From the NCBI GenBank assembly GCA_017472925.1, contig JAFUNS010000020.1, forward strand, positions 1 to 51,879: 51,879 bases of DNA, given 5' to 3'. This DNA is from Bacteroides sp. (lineage in GTDB: Bacteria; Bacteroidota; Bacteroidia; Bacteroidales; Bacteroidaceae). Both the position numbers and the translations under genes were made by a program. Under the pieces are notes generated by a model. That model made no database searches and had not been told where the DNA came from. It saw only the letters and a program-made list of their open reading frames with translations. Positions 9,429 through 17,280 of this stretch are shown one piece after another. The first letter of the stretch is position 1. Each line of letters opens with the position of its first letter.

Positions 9429-10337
9429 TTACTTTTTATCTCTTTCTTCAACGTATCTCAAGAAATCATCGTAATTGCGGATATAATCATCCTCTGAGTA
9501 TCCATGACTTGCTAACACAAGGCAAATAGAACCAGAAGAGAATCCCTGTTCAGATGCCCAAATGCCAGGAGGAACATGCAGCCCCCAGAAAGGTCGATTA
9601 AGTGTTACTGTACGTTTGTTTACACCATCATCTAGCACCACTTCAAAAGCACCAGAGGCTGCAATGATAAACTGATGGCACTCTTTGTGAGCATGTGCAC
9701 CTCTATCTTCACCTCCTGGAATATCATACGAGTAGAAAACACGGTTGATAGGGAATGGAACATGTACGTTTTCATACACATAGGTTAAATTACCCTCATC
9801 GTCGTGCCACTTGCTCAATTCATAGAGTGAGCAGTCAAAAACACTTTTTACAGCCTTGTTAGGCAGATTCGGACAATTATATTCGTTTACATTTCCTATT
9901 ACAATAGGCTCCTCTACACGTCCTCGATTATCTGAAGCCCATATCTTGAACTCTTCATAGTCCATGATATAATCTTCTTCCGAATACTCAGTTGAAGAGA
10001 GCACCAAAGCCAACGAGTTTGTAGAGAAATTAAACATCTTTCGCCACATTCCCTTAGGCACATACAAGCCCATGTATGAACGGTTAAGAGAAAAAACTTT
10101 CTTCTCAGAACCATCATCCAACTCCACATCAAAAGATCCTGAGAGTGCAACTATAAACTCCTGATTCTCTTTATATGCGTGTTCTCCACGGTCGTAACCA
10201 CCAGGAACATCATATATCCAATAAGTACGCTTGATTTCAAACAGAATTTGTTTGAATTGTTCTATGATGGATAGATTACCACGTACATCTCCAATCTTGG
10301 GAAGATTGAGGATTTTAGCATCTATTATATTAGCCAT
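9429..10337 (-). CDS. fdtA: Tandem double-cupin dTDP-4-oxo-6-deoxyhexose 3,4-ketoisomerase (FdtA/QdtA type)
   Basis: Two FdtA/QdtA (WxcM-like) cupins in one 302-residue chain, where the family norm is a single domain of about 140 residues. Domain 1 covers about residues 5-140 and domain 2 about 160-298. Each has the PGG-x-DRG-x-HA core. Domain 2 keeps the family HAHK motif (H215, H217), whereas domain 1 reads HAYK (H53, Y55), losing the second histidine. FdtA and QdtA convert dTDP-4-oxo-6-deoxyglucose, the RfbB product, to the 3-oxo sugar that the neighbouring aminotransferase would use. Domain 1 could be catalytically altered or structural. Confidence 0.85.
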   Translation of the reverse strand: MANIIDAKILNLPKIGDVRGNLSIIEQFKQILFEIKRTYWIYDVPGGYDRGEHAYKENQEFIVALSGSFDVELDDGSEKKVFSLNRSYMGLYVPKGMWRKMFNFSTNSLALVLSSTEYSEEDYIMDYEEFKIWASDNRGRVEEPIVIGNVNEYNCPNLPNKAVKSVFDCSLYELSKWHDDEGNLTYVYENVHVPFPINRVFYSYDIPGGEDRGAHAHKECHQFIIAASGAFEVVLDDGVNKRTVTLNRPFWGLHVPPGIWASEQGFSSGSICLVLASHGYSEDDYIRNYDDFLRYVEERDKK

Positions 10338-10341
10338 ATTT

Positions 10342-11838
10342 TCAGTCTATTTCTGTCATTTTGTTATAGTTATAGATTGCAGAACTGTATTGTTGTTGAA
10401 CCTTATCAGAAGGCAAGGTTCTTATTAACTCAGCCATATCCTCTACACTCTCGCAGCATGGGAAACCAAGTTTATTAATATCCTCGTAATAAGCTCTATG
10501 ACCTGTAAGATTACATGATGAAAACGGAATACCCTTAAAACCGGCATCTAACATTGCAACAGAATGTTCGCCAAACACTAAATCAACTTCCTTTAAATCT
10601 TCTTCAAAAGAAGACCTCTTGTATGAAAGAACAAACGTACCATTTTCTTGAGCTACCGGTATGTTGCTTGAAATCTTTAAGTTAGGCAAATTCAACCAAG
10701 AAATATACTCTGCACACCTATTGATAGAATTAATGCCTGCATGTTCTGGATGAATCCATGTGGGATGACATCTATAGATAAATTCCACATCTGGAAACAT
10801 TGCGGCTACTTTACCCATTGCCCAAATTAAACGGTCATCATCTGAGCGGTTTTTAATTGCAGTCCAGTCTCCAGTACCACTAGATGCACAAAGGACCTTC
10901 TTAACTTTAGCTGGAAATCTAAATTCGTTCGGTAAGAAAAGTTTCTTTCTAATTGGCATAATTCTATGTGGTAGATGGTGATAGCGGAATGTGTTACATC
11001 CTATGTCGTCCCAAGTATAAAATTCTGTATTCAATCCATAAAAGTACAAATAGTTACTACTATAGTTGGGAGGCAAATATCCGTCTTGTATTAGTTTGAC
11101 GTTCATCTCCTTCTTATCTGGTATAGTGTGATAACCTTCATGGAAAGAAGACAAACGAATCGTTTTATTTTTCCACACGATACCGAGCATATTAAAAAAA
11201 TATTTAAAATGCTCCATTAGACCAGCATCATGAAAATCCAAATCTATACGATAACCAATACGTGCCAATCTTCCATAAAAAAGGTATCGTACACCATCCT
11301 TATATGATTCATGGATAGAGGTATTGAAAGCTTTTTTAAAGTTTAAGTACACATGATAAGGTTTTCTAAGCAATCTTCTTAAGACTGATTTTCGTTTTGT
11401 GCGATATACTGGTGCATTATAGTAGTACTCCAATTCAATTAATTGAAAACCTTTTTTTATCCATTCTTCAATGTATATACCCAACCCATCAGCTACTATA
11501 ATTTTATTGGTAAACGTATAATTCGATAATAGTTTATCAATCAACCTTTGATTTTTAAGTACCTTAATATCTTTATAGAATGCTGTTACATCTTGTCCTT
11601 GTACACTAGGATTAAAGGCATCTTTATCACATTTCTCTCTTTCTGCGTCTGTCAACATATCGCTAAAATTCAAGTAAACACACTTGCATCCCAAAACAGA
11701 ATCAATTATCATTGACTCATTCTCAAAGATATATTGTGTAGATAGAATCAGTGTATCACTTCCCTGCTGCACAATATCTTTAAGATTTGCAAGCGATTGA
11801 AGTTTTACATTTTGATTTAATACAATAATATTGTCCAT
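10342..11838 (-). CDS. Unassigned CPS-locus protein, possibly a GT-B or CDP-polyol phosphotransferase
   Basis: A 498-residue soluble protein I do not recognise with certainty. The N-terminal half has no clear motif. The C-terminal half looks like a GT-B nucleotide-binding domain: VLCASSGTGDWTAIKNRS near 305-322, then CHPTWIHPEHAG near 355-366, and FGEHSVAMLDAGFKGIPF near 423-440. The last resembles the phosphate-binding region of CDP-glycerol glycerophosphotransferases and some polysialyltransferases. It begins 2 bp after a TagD-like cytidylyltransferase gene, so transfer of a CDP-activated polyol or alditol phosphate is a reasonable guess. It is not proven. Confidence 0.45.
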   Translation of the reverse strand: MDNIIVLNQNVKLQSLANLKDIVQQGSDTLILSTQYIFENESMIIDSVLGCKCVYLNFSDMLTDAEREKCDKDAFNPSVQGQDVTAFYKDIKVLKNQRLIDKLLSNYTFTNKIIVADGLGIYIEEWIKKGFQLIELEYYYNAPVYRTKRKSVLRRLLRKPYHVYLNFKKAFNTSIHESYKDGVRYLFYGRLARIGYRIDLDFHDAGLMEHFKYFFNMLGIVWKNKTIRLSSFHEGYHTIPDKKEMNVKLIQDGYLPPNYSSNYLYFYGLNTEFYTWDDIGCNTFRYHHLPHRIMPIRKKLFLPNEFRFPAKVKKVLCASSGTGDWTAIKNRSDDDRLIWAMGKVAAMFPDVEFIYRCHPTWIHPEHAGINSINRCAEYISWLNLPNLKISSNIPVAQENGTFVLSYKRSSFEEDLKEVDLVFGEHSVAMLDAGFKGIPFSSCNLTGHRAYYEDINKLGFPCCESVEDMAELIRTLPSDKVQQQYSSAIYNYNKMTEID

Positions 11839-11840
11839 AT

Positions 11841-12248
11841 TTATTTCTGTATTTTTTCTCTTAGCATTGATGAACTGATACCTTCTGTATGCGTAAGATA
11901 TTCTATTCTTGCCCCATACTTTGCAAACTCCTGTTCGTAATGGTTATAAAGTTCTGTTCCCTTCCACTCGTCTCCATGAAACATGACATCAAAATGATGC
12001 GATTTAAGGAATTCCACTTTATCCATAGATGTTTGAGGTACAACTTCATCTACATATTTGATGGCTTCAACAATCGCTGCACGCTGTTCATAAGGAATTA
12101 CTGGTATTTTATTCTTGTATGAGAATACACATTCATCTGTACTAACACCAACTATCAAATAATCGCACTTTTCTTTAGCGCGACGCAATATATTTAAATG
12201 GCCTATATGAAACATGTCATATACACCTGATGTATAACCGATTATCAT
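11841..12248 (-). CDS. TagD-like glycerol-3-phosphate (or related) cytidylyltransferase
   Basis: A 135-residue nucleotidyltransferase of the cytidylyltransferase superfamily, the same size as TagD (about 130 residues). HIGH at residues 14-17 is the CTP-binding HxGH motif, and the C-terminal ISSSMLR (124-130) corresponds to the family ISTT-x-x-R motif. Known members form CDP-glycerol, CDP-ethanolamine or ADP/CDP-heptose. In this locus it most likely activates a polyol phosphate for attachment to the capsule by the gene immediately downstream. The exact substrate is open. Confidence 0.75.
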   Translation of the reverse strand: MIIGYTSGVYDMFHIGHLNILRRAKEKCDYLIVGVSTDECVFSYKNKIPVIPYEQRAAIVEAIKYVDEVVPQTSMDKVEFLKSHHFDVMFHGDEWKGTELYNHYEQEFAKYGARIEYLTHTEGISSSMLREKIQK

Positions 12249-12259
12249 TGCTATAATTA

Positions 12260-13450
12260 TTATAGAAGTTTTTTCAATATTCTATGTTTTATTAATCTTA
12301 GAGGAGCAATAAAATTTCTTTTAATTTTATTCACTTTAATTTTATCATACTCTTCTTTATAAGTCATGTGCATAGCCTTTTCAAAAGAATAGGTTTTCAT
12401 ATTTTCCCAAAATAATTCATACTTTTCAGGTATTGGAGTTGGGCATTGAAGTGTTTCATTCCCTGCAATTGCTTCTTCAATATTACGAACTAGAAAATTT
12501 ATTTCTGGTTTTATAGCTTCAAAAACAGCATTACCTCTTTCTGTATTTACCATGAGTAAATTCACACCCCTTTTATGGAAATCATACTTCTTCACTATTT
12601 CTTCATCCAATCCCCAAAAATCGGCCAACGTTATATCACCCACCCTTTCACGGGATGCATATTGGCAAGCAAAACAAGATTGACGGTATAACACATGAGA
12701 CATAAAACCAAGGAAGTATTCGTCTTCGTATTGATACCCCAAATACTTAACTTCATTTCCATTCCTTAAGGCTAACCGACAGTCATAATCTCCCCCCCTG
12801 AAAGTAATATTATTAATATTTTTAAGTCTATGTTTCTTACATAAATATTGGATATGCTCCTTAAAAATCACTGGAGACGCTCCTCCATGACAAAGCAAAT
12901 CAATGATTATCAGATTGTTATAACCATCTCCTACATATTTACGAACAGAATCACATTGACAAGCAACACCGATAAACAAACATAAACGGCCAGACTTTAC
13001 CTCAGTTTTTATATCTTCAAAAGTTTCTCTTGACACTTTGCTTAGAGAGTATTTAGACTTGCGAAGTTTCTCAAGTTCATGTTCTGATTCTATCCCAATA
13101 TGAACAGCTTCTAGTTTGTCATTCCATGCACAACCATAAACCTTACCACCTTGTCTTATAACGTACCTGCTAATTGCTGTGGCTAAACCACCAGAAGCGC
13201 TTTCATATTGTTCTGCCTCATCCTTGTGCCAAGCTGCATAACATCCATATGTTGCTCCATATTTGAGAATTTGTTTATTATTTGCAATACAGTTCTTGGT
13301 ACACTTTTTACAATCGATACAATTTGATTGATCAATTACGGGATACAAGTGCCCTTTGTACTCCCTCGAAAATGATATGCATTGCTTGGGGCACACGGAT
13401 GCACATAAATTACACCCGGTACAACTTTGCATAGCACAAATTTCATTCAT
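12260..13450 (-). CDS. F420-hydrogenase beta-subunit-like Fe-S flavoprotein of CPS locus
   Basis: A 396-residue protein with two N-terminal 4Fe-4S ferredoxin motifs. The first is C-x2-C-x2-C-x3-C at residues 10-20 (CTGCNLCASVC), and the second (CIDCKKCTKNC) is near 44-54. They precede the coenzyme F420 hydrogenase/dehydrogenase beta-subunit N and C domains, with CHGG, CFACQYA and VGDITLADFWG. Such proteins recur in Bacteroides polysaccharide loci, often beside polysaccharide pyruvyltransferases; their redox role in glycan assembly is not established. I chose the ATG at 13450 over an upstream TTG. No pyruvyltransferase is visible here. Confidence 0.75.
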   Translation of the reverse strand: MNEICAMQSCTGCNLCASVCPKQCISFSREYKGHLYPVIDQSNCIDCKKCTKNCIANNKQILKYGATYGCYAAWHKDEAEQYESASGGLATAISRYVIRQGGKVYGCAWNDKLEAVHIGIESEHELEKLRKSKYSLSKVSRETFEDIKTEVKSGRLCLFIGVACQCDSVRKYVGDGYNNLIIIDLLCHGGASPVIFKEHIQYLCKKHRLKNINNITFRGGDYDCRLALRNGNEVKYLGYQYEDEYFLGFMSHVLYRQSCFACQYASRERVGDITLADFWGLDEEIVKKYDFHKRGVNLLMVNTERGNAVFEAIKPEINFLVRNIEEAIAGNETLQCPTPIPEKYELFWENMKTYSFEKAMHMTYKEEYDKIKVNKIKRNFIAPLRLIKHRILKKLL

Positions 13451-13455
13451 AAAAC

Positions 13456-14982
13456 TCAATGTTTATCTATGATTGATTTAATTTTAGATACGACAAAATT
13501 CCTTTCCTCGAATCTCAATCCTATATAAAATACAGCAAGTAAGGTAGTGACAACACAAGCGAAAGAAACTAATAGAAACCGTTGCCATCCATCACATAAT
13601 ACATTGTGCATGATGAGAGGAATCACTAACGATGTAACTGCCACAAGTGCAACTCTGCAGATTACCTGACGAAAAAATAAAGCCGGACTTAAATTGATTT
13701 GCTTGTGTAAAACAAATACTCTTATCACTACTCCAATAATAGTTGATATTAAAAGAGAAATAAACACGCTTTCTGGGACTCCAGAATATTTGATTGACAA
13801 AAAGGTTATAATCATAAAAGTGTATGATACTGAACATACACTGAGATTATATAGCTTCAACTTGCCAGAAGCAAGATTGGCAGTAAACAAAGGATTAATA
13901 AATGCATCAAGTAACGTAATACACAAAATCAAGCGGACAAAGCTAGTAGTATGATCAGGAACTTCTCCTAACCAAAGGTTCAAAATAAAATCTGCTTCTA
14001 CCAATACAGGCAGTGATATAATAAACAGCAGAAAAAAACATAGCCTAGCACTTGTAAAAACCAGCGAATACATACGCTCCATTTCATTGGAAGCATATGA
14101 TTTGATTATTTGAGGATTAATGGCCACCTGTACATTATTAGCAAATTGCTTCACTACTGATTCAACCTGTACTGCTATGCCGCGGGCTGCATTTACAGCA
14201 GGCCCACAAAAAGCATTGAGCATCAAATTGATTCCTTGACTATAAAAAAGATGTGAAAAATTGCCGACAAGAGCCCAACCCGCAAACCCCATCATCTCCT
14301 TAAAAATAGAACGATTCCAATAATATTTAATTTTAGTCTCTATAAAATGACATCTGCAATAAACATAATAAATTACAAGATCAAGAATAGATACACATGT
14401 CAAACATGTTGCATAATACATGAGTTTATCAAAAGGAGAATAAGCCAATAAAAGTACAATACCTAATTTCAAGAACACATCCATTATGGCGATATAAGCA
14501 AAAGCTTTCATCTTCTCATGCGCAACTATAGTAGCATTATAAGGCACATAAAGTATGGATAGAACACACGATATTATAGATAATTGATACAACCACTGTG
14601 CTGCAAATTCACGACCTTCGGGAATGACCAGCTTATTATTTAAATAATATAGACCTACTGTTTCTGCTAACAATAAGATTATAACCGCAATACAAAGATG
14701 TATTAAGAAAGTCATGCTAAATATATTATTTAACATAGCGTTATCTTTCTTAGCCAAATAAAAGGTGATAAATCGAGATGTTGCATTTACCATAGAGCCA
14801 TTCAAGAATGTGAACATGGCAATGATGCCTCCTATTACATTATAGAGGCCATAATCCTCTACACCTAATTGCTGAAGTACAACACGTGATGTGTATAATC
14901 CCACAATCATTGTTATACCCATACGGAAATACATAAAAATTGTATTTCGGGCAATTCGTTTATTGTCAGATAAAATAGACAT
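13456..14982 (-). CDS. wzx: Wzx-type polysaccharide flippase (MOP superfamily)
   Basis: A 508-residue polytopic membrane protein with 12-14 hydrophobic segments. The N-terminus (NTIFMYFRMGITMIVGLYTS) is typical of Wzx/RfbX repeat-unit flippases, followed by VLQQLGVEDYGLYNVIGGII. It should move the undecaprenyl-diphosphate-linked repeat unit to the periplasmic face for the Wzy-like polymerase encoded at 2386-3537. It lies 38 bp after rfbB and 5 bp before the Fe-S protein gene. Confidence 0.85.
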   Translation of the reverse strand: MSILSDNKRIARNTIFMYFRMGITMIVGLYTSRVVLQQLGVEDYGLYNVIGGIIAMFTFLNGSMVNATSRFITFYLAKKDNAMLNNIFSMTFLIHLCIAVIILLLAETVGLYYLNNKLVIPEGREFAAQWLYQLSIISCVLSILYVPYNATIVAHEKMKAFAYIAIMDVFLKLGIVLLLAYSPFDKLMYYATCLTCVSILDLVIYYVYCRCHFIETKIKYYWNRSIFKEMMGFAGWALVGNFSHLFYSQGINLMLNAFCGPAVNAARGIAVQVESVVKQFANNVQVAINPQIIKSYASNEMERMYSLVFTSARLCFFLLFIISLPVLVEADFILNLWLGEVPDHTTSFVRLILCITLLDAFINPLFTANLASGKLKLYNLSVCSVSYTFMIITFLSIKYSGVPESVFISLLISTIIGVVIRVFVLHKQINLSPALFFRQVICRVALVAVTSLVIPLIMHNVLCDGWQRFLLVSFACVVTTLLAVFYIGLRFEERNFVVSKIKSIIDKH

Positions 14983-15020
14983 TAGATTTAAATGTATTAT
15001 CGATTGCTATAAATTGAATC

Positions 15021-16139
15021 TTAATACATTTGATAGTCACCAGAAGTCACATTATCCATCCACTTCTGGTTATCCAAGTACCAACGAACTGTACGCTCAA
15101 TTCCTTCTTCAAACTGTAAAGAAGGTTCCCAACCGAGTTCTTTTTGTAGTTTTGAACTATCAATGGCATAACGAGCATCGTGTCCAAGGCGGTCGATTAC
15201 ATAGGTAATCAAGTCCATATCTTCACCTTCTTTGCGACCTAACAAACGGTCTACGGTGTTAATCACGACCTTAATAATATCAATGTTCTTCCATTCATTG
15301 AAACCACCAATATTGTACGTTTCAGCTATTTTACCTTTGTGAAAAATAACATCAATAGCTCTGGCGTGATCTTCAACAAAAAGCCAATCGCGCACATTCT
15401 CGCCTTTGCCATACACTGGTAATGGTTTGCGGTTACGAATGTTATTGATGAACAAGGGTATCAGTTTTTCGGGGAATTGATATGGACCGTAATTGTTTGA
15501 ACAATTGGTTACAATAGTAGGCATACCATATGTATCGTGATAGGCTCTTACAAAATGGTCACTACTTGCCTTACTTGCACTATAGGGTGAGTGAGGGTTA
15601 TATTTAGTTGTTTCATAAAAGAAATCATCACCATAAGCCAAATGATGCTCAGAGGATGAAGCAGTGGTTTTGAATGGGGGTTCAATTCCTTCGGGCTTGT
15701 TCATTTCCAATGCTCCATAGACTTCATCGGTGGAGATGTGATAGAAGAGTTTGCCTTCATATTTTTCGGGTAATGATTCCCAATATAACTTGGCTGCTTG
15801 AAGTAAGGCTAATGTACCCATTACATTGGTTCTTGCAAAGGTAAAGGGATCTTTGATGCTTCTATCGACATGGCTTTCGGCAGCCAAGTGGATGATACCA
15901 TCTATCTTTTCATCTTGCATCAACTGATAGAATGCATCGAAATCGCAAATATCCATCTTTACGAACTTGTAGTTGGGTTTGTCTTCAACATCTTTGAGAT
16001 TTGCCAAATTACCGGCATAGGTCAGTTTGTCCAAGCAAATGATTTTATAATCAGGATACTTGTTTACGAACAATCGTACAACGTGGCTACCGATGAAGCC
16101 TGCACCACCGGTAATGACTATGTTTCTTTTGAATTGCAT
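15021..16139 (-). CDS. rfbB: dTDP-glucose 4,6-dehydratase
   Basis: A 372-residue extended short-chain dehydrogenase that converts dTDP-glucose to dTDP-4-oxo-6-deoxyglucose, the entry step to the 3-amino-deoxy sugar made by the isomerase and aminotransferase downstream. GGAGFIG at residues 10-16 binds NAD; STDEVYG holds the catalytic Asp-Glu pair; YSASKASSD holds the Tyr-x3-Lys. I start at the ATG giving MQFKRNIVITGGAGF, since the longer frame adds nine residues ahead of the usual family start. No rfbA/rmlA thymidylyltransferase lies in the window, so dTDP-glucose must come from elsewhere. Confidence 0.93.
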   Translation of the reverse strand: MQFKRNIVITGGAGFIGSHVVRLFVNKYPDYKIICLDKLTYAGNLANLKDVEDKPNYKFVKMDICDFDAFYQLMQDEKIDGIIHLAAESHVDRSIKDPFTFARTNVMGTLALLQAAKLYWESLPEKYEGKLFYHISTDEVYGALEMNKPEGIEPPFKTTASSSEHHLAYGDDFFYETTKYNPHSPYSASKASSDHFVRAYHDTYGMPTIVTNCSNNYGPYQFPEKLIPLFINNIRNRKPLPVYGKGENVRDWLFVEDHARAIDVIFHKGKIAETYNIGGFNEWKNIDIIKVVINTVDRLLGRKEGEDMDLITYVIDRLGHDARYAIDSSKLQKELGWEPSLQFEEGIERTVRWYLDNQKWMDNVTSGDYQMY

Positions 16140-16258
16140 AAAATAGTATGATTGAAAACTTCCCAAGACTTACCCCCTTAAAGAAAAGAAGCGAGAAAGA
16201 AAGCAGTATCGAGGGAGGCTATATTAGTTATGACTTTACTATGATGTTAGTATCCATT

Positions 16259-16741
16259 CTAACCCTTCAACCGTTGCATAAAAGAGATCATGCGTAGTTC
16301 TTTGGGGGAAGGGCCTTTCTTACCAGCTTCGGCCAACTGCAGATAGAACTTATAATATTCGGAAAGGGAGTTACGGACACTGTCGGGCATCAGCATCTTC
16401 CATTCGCCTTTAGCCTCATCAATATAGGTAAGCACCAAACCGAACTTCTGAAGCTTGTATTCGGTCTTTCGGGCCTTGCGAGTTATGTAAGCATCTTCGA
16501 CCGATCTTACAAACTCATCCAATAATTGTAACTCAGCCTTGCATAGGCTATATAGGATGGCTTCGGGACTATGCAGTAATTCGTAGGCAAGCCTGCGGGC
16601 TGTTTCGTCTTTCTTCAGATTGGGACTGACATAGAGGTCGAGCGTTTTGCAAATCTTCAGCATATCTGCCTTGGTCTTGACTGCAAGAATGCTTGCCAAA
16701 GAAAGATTTGACTTGAAATCGGTATTAGCTATGGTTACCAT
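16259..16741 (-). CDS. Small SAP/Rho_N-like protein in the capsule locus (UpxZ position)
   Basis: A 160-residue protein occupying the slot after upxY where UpxZ is normally found, but not resembling UpxZ. Residues about 13-55 (TKADMLKICKTLDLYV, then NLKKDETARRLAYELL) look like a helix-extended-helix of the SAP/Rho_N type, as at the N-terminus of Rho. The rest is basic and probably alpha-helical (LCKAELQLLDEFV, RKARKTEYKLQKFGL). I chose the ATG at 16741 because the MVTIANTDFK start is followed at once by the conserved-looking part; an ATG 17 codons upstream is possible. Function unknown. Position and fold suggest nucleic-acid binding or control of transcription elongation. Confidence 0.6.
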   Translation of the reverse strand: MVTIANTDFKSNLSLASILAVKTKADMLKICKTLDLYVSPNLKKDETARRLAYELLHSPEAILYSLCKAELQLLDEFVRSVEDAYITRKARKTEYKLQKFGLVLTYIDEAKGEWKMLMPDSVRNSLSEYYKFYLQLAEAGKKGPSPKELRMISFMQRLKG

Positions 16742-16996
16742 AGTGATTAGTAAGGGGTGCTGAAAATTGGCCTGGGAAGCGGGGCTTCGCAAGCTATGGA
16801 TATTGTAATACTTAATCCGTTTTATTAAGAATGATTACAAAAGTAATGAATTATTCTTTTGATAATTTCAGGATTACGACGTGTATCAAAAATTGCTGTA
16901 ATGATTAAACCAACTACTCATTTCATGCTGATAAGTACATTTGCCATCTGTTGTGTTTTGTTTCCTCATCCTCCACATCATCCTTATTCTTTTAGT

Positions 16997-17045
16997 AACA
17001 ACAACATAGTTGTTGTTGTTGTTTTCCTTTTCCTTTTCCTTTTCC
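16997..17045. repeat. Hairpin plus TTTTCC hexanucleotide repeat
   Basis: A perfect 9-bp inverted repeat (AACAACAAC, loop ATA, GTTGTTGTT; 16997-17017) is followed by four TTTTCC units (17022-17045). On the operon strand this becomes a purine-rich GGAAAA tract feeding into the hairpin. It could pause RNA polymerase or vary by slippage. It lies in untranslated sequence. Confidence 0.85.
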
Positions 17046-17194
17046 TTCAAAAGATATTATAACAAAGTTTTGCTGATTTTCAATAAGTTACACTACATAT
17101 TATGACGTTATTACGGTACTATCACGGTTCATTTGTTGCTCATTCACGACTCATTCGTTGTACGACCACAGCTTGATGACGGTTCAATGAATGA

Positions 17195-17252
17195 GAAAAC
17201 GGCGGTTTGTGAGGAAGAAAACGGCGGTTTACAATGAAGAAAACGGCGGTTT
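17195..17252. repeat. Three 14-bp direct repeats, 22-bp period
   Basis: The sequence GAAAACGGCGGTTT occurs at 17195-17208, 17217-17230 and 17239-17252, with the same 22-bp offset each time and unlike 8-bp spacers. A period of two helical turns places all copies on the same face of the DNA, as expected for a protein-binding array. On the transcribed strand the unit reads AAACCGCCGTTTTC. It begins 28 bp after the upxY stop codon. Confidence 0.9.
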
Positions 17253-17280
17253 CTTTGGTGGACGTTACAGAACCTTCAAA

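Larger units (their letters stand above)
16742..17280 (-). promoter_or_regulatory. Long untranslated leader between upxY and the rest of the capsule operon
   Basis: 539 bp without a convincing gene on either strand. It holds three copies of a 14-bp repeat at 22-bp spacing (17195-17252), related TCATT-C/T-GTTG motifs at 17129-17160, four TTTTCC hexamers (17022-17045), a perfect 9-bp hairpin with a 3-nt loop (16997-17017), and a minus-strand TACTTTTG box (16838-16845) that could be the -7 element of an internal promoter; no -33 TTTG lies at the right distance. If transcribed from the invertible promoter, this would be an unusually long internal leader on which UpxY-loaded RNA polymerase could act. 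Confidence 0.5.

Noticed and set aside
1-16800. Many plus-strand open frames of 60-220 codons across the capsule and middle regions
   Set aside because: They are antisense to well-recognised minus-strand genes, show no family features, and follow from AT-rich codon use.
16859-17062. Plus-strand frame with a run of Val then Phe-Leu repeats
   Set aside because: The start would be TTG and the hydrophobic run is produced by the trinucleotide and TTTTCC repeats, so it is not a credible protein.
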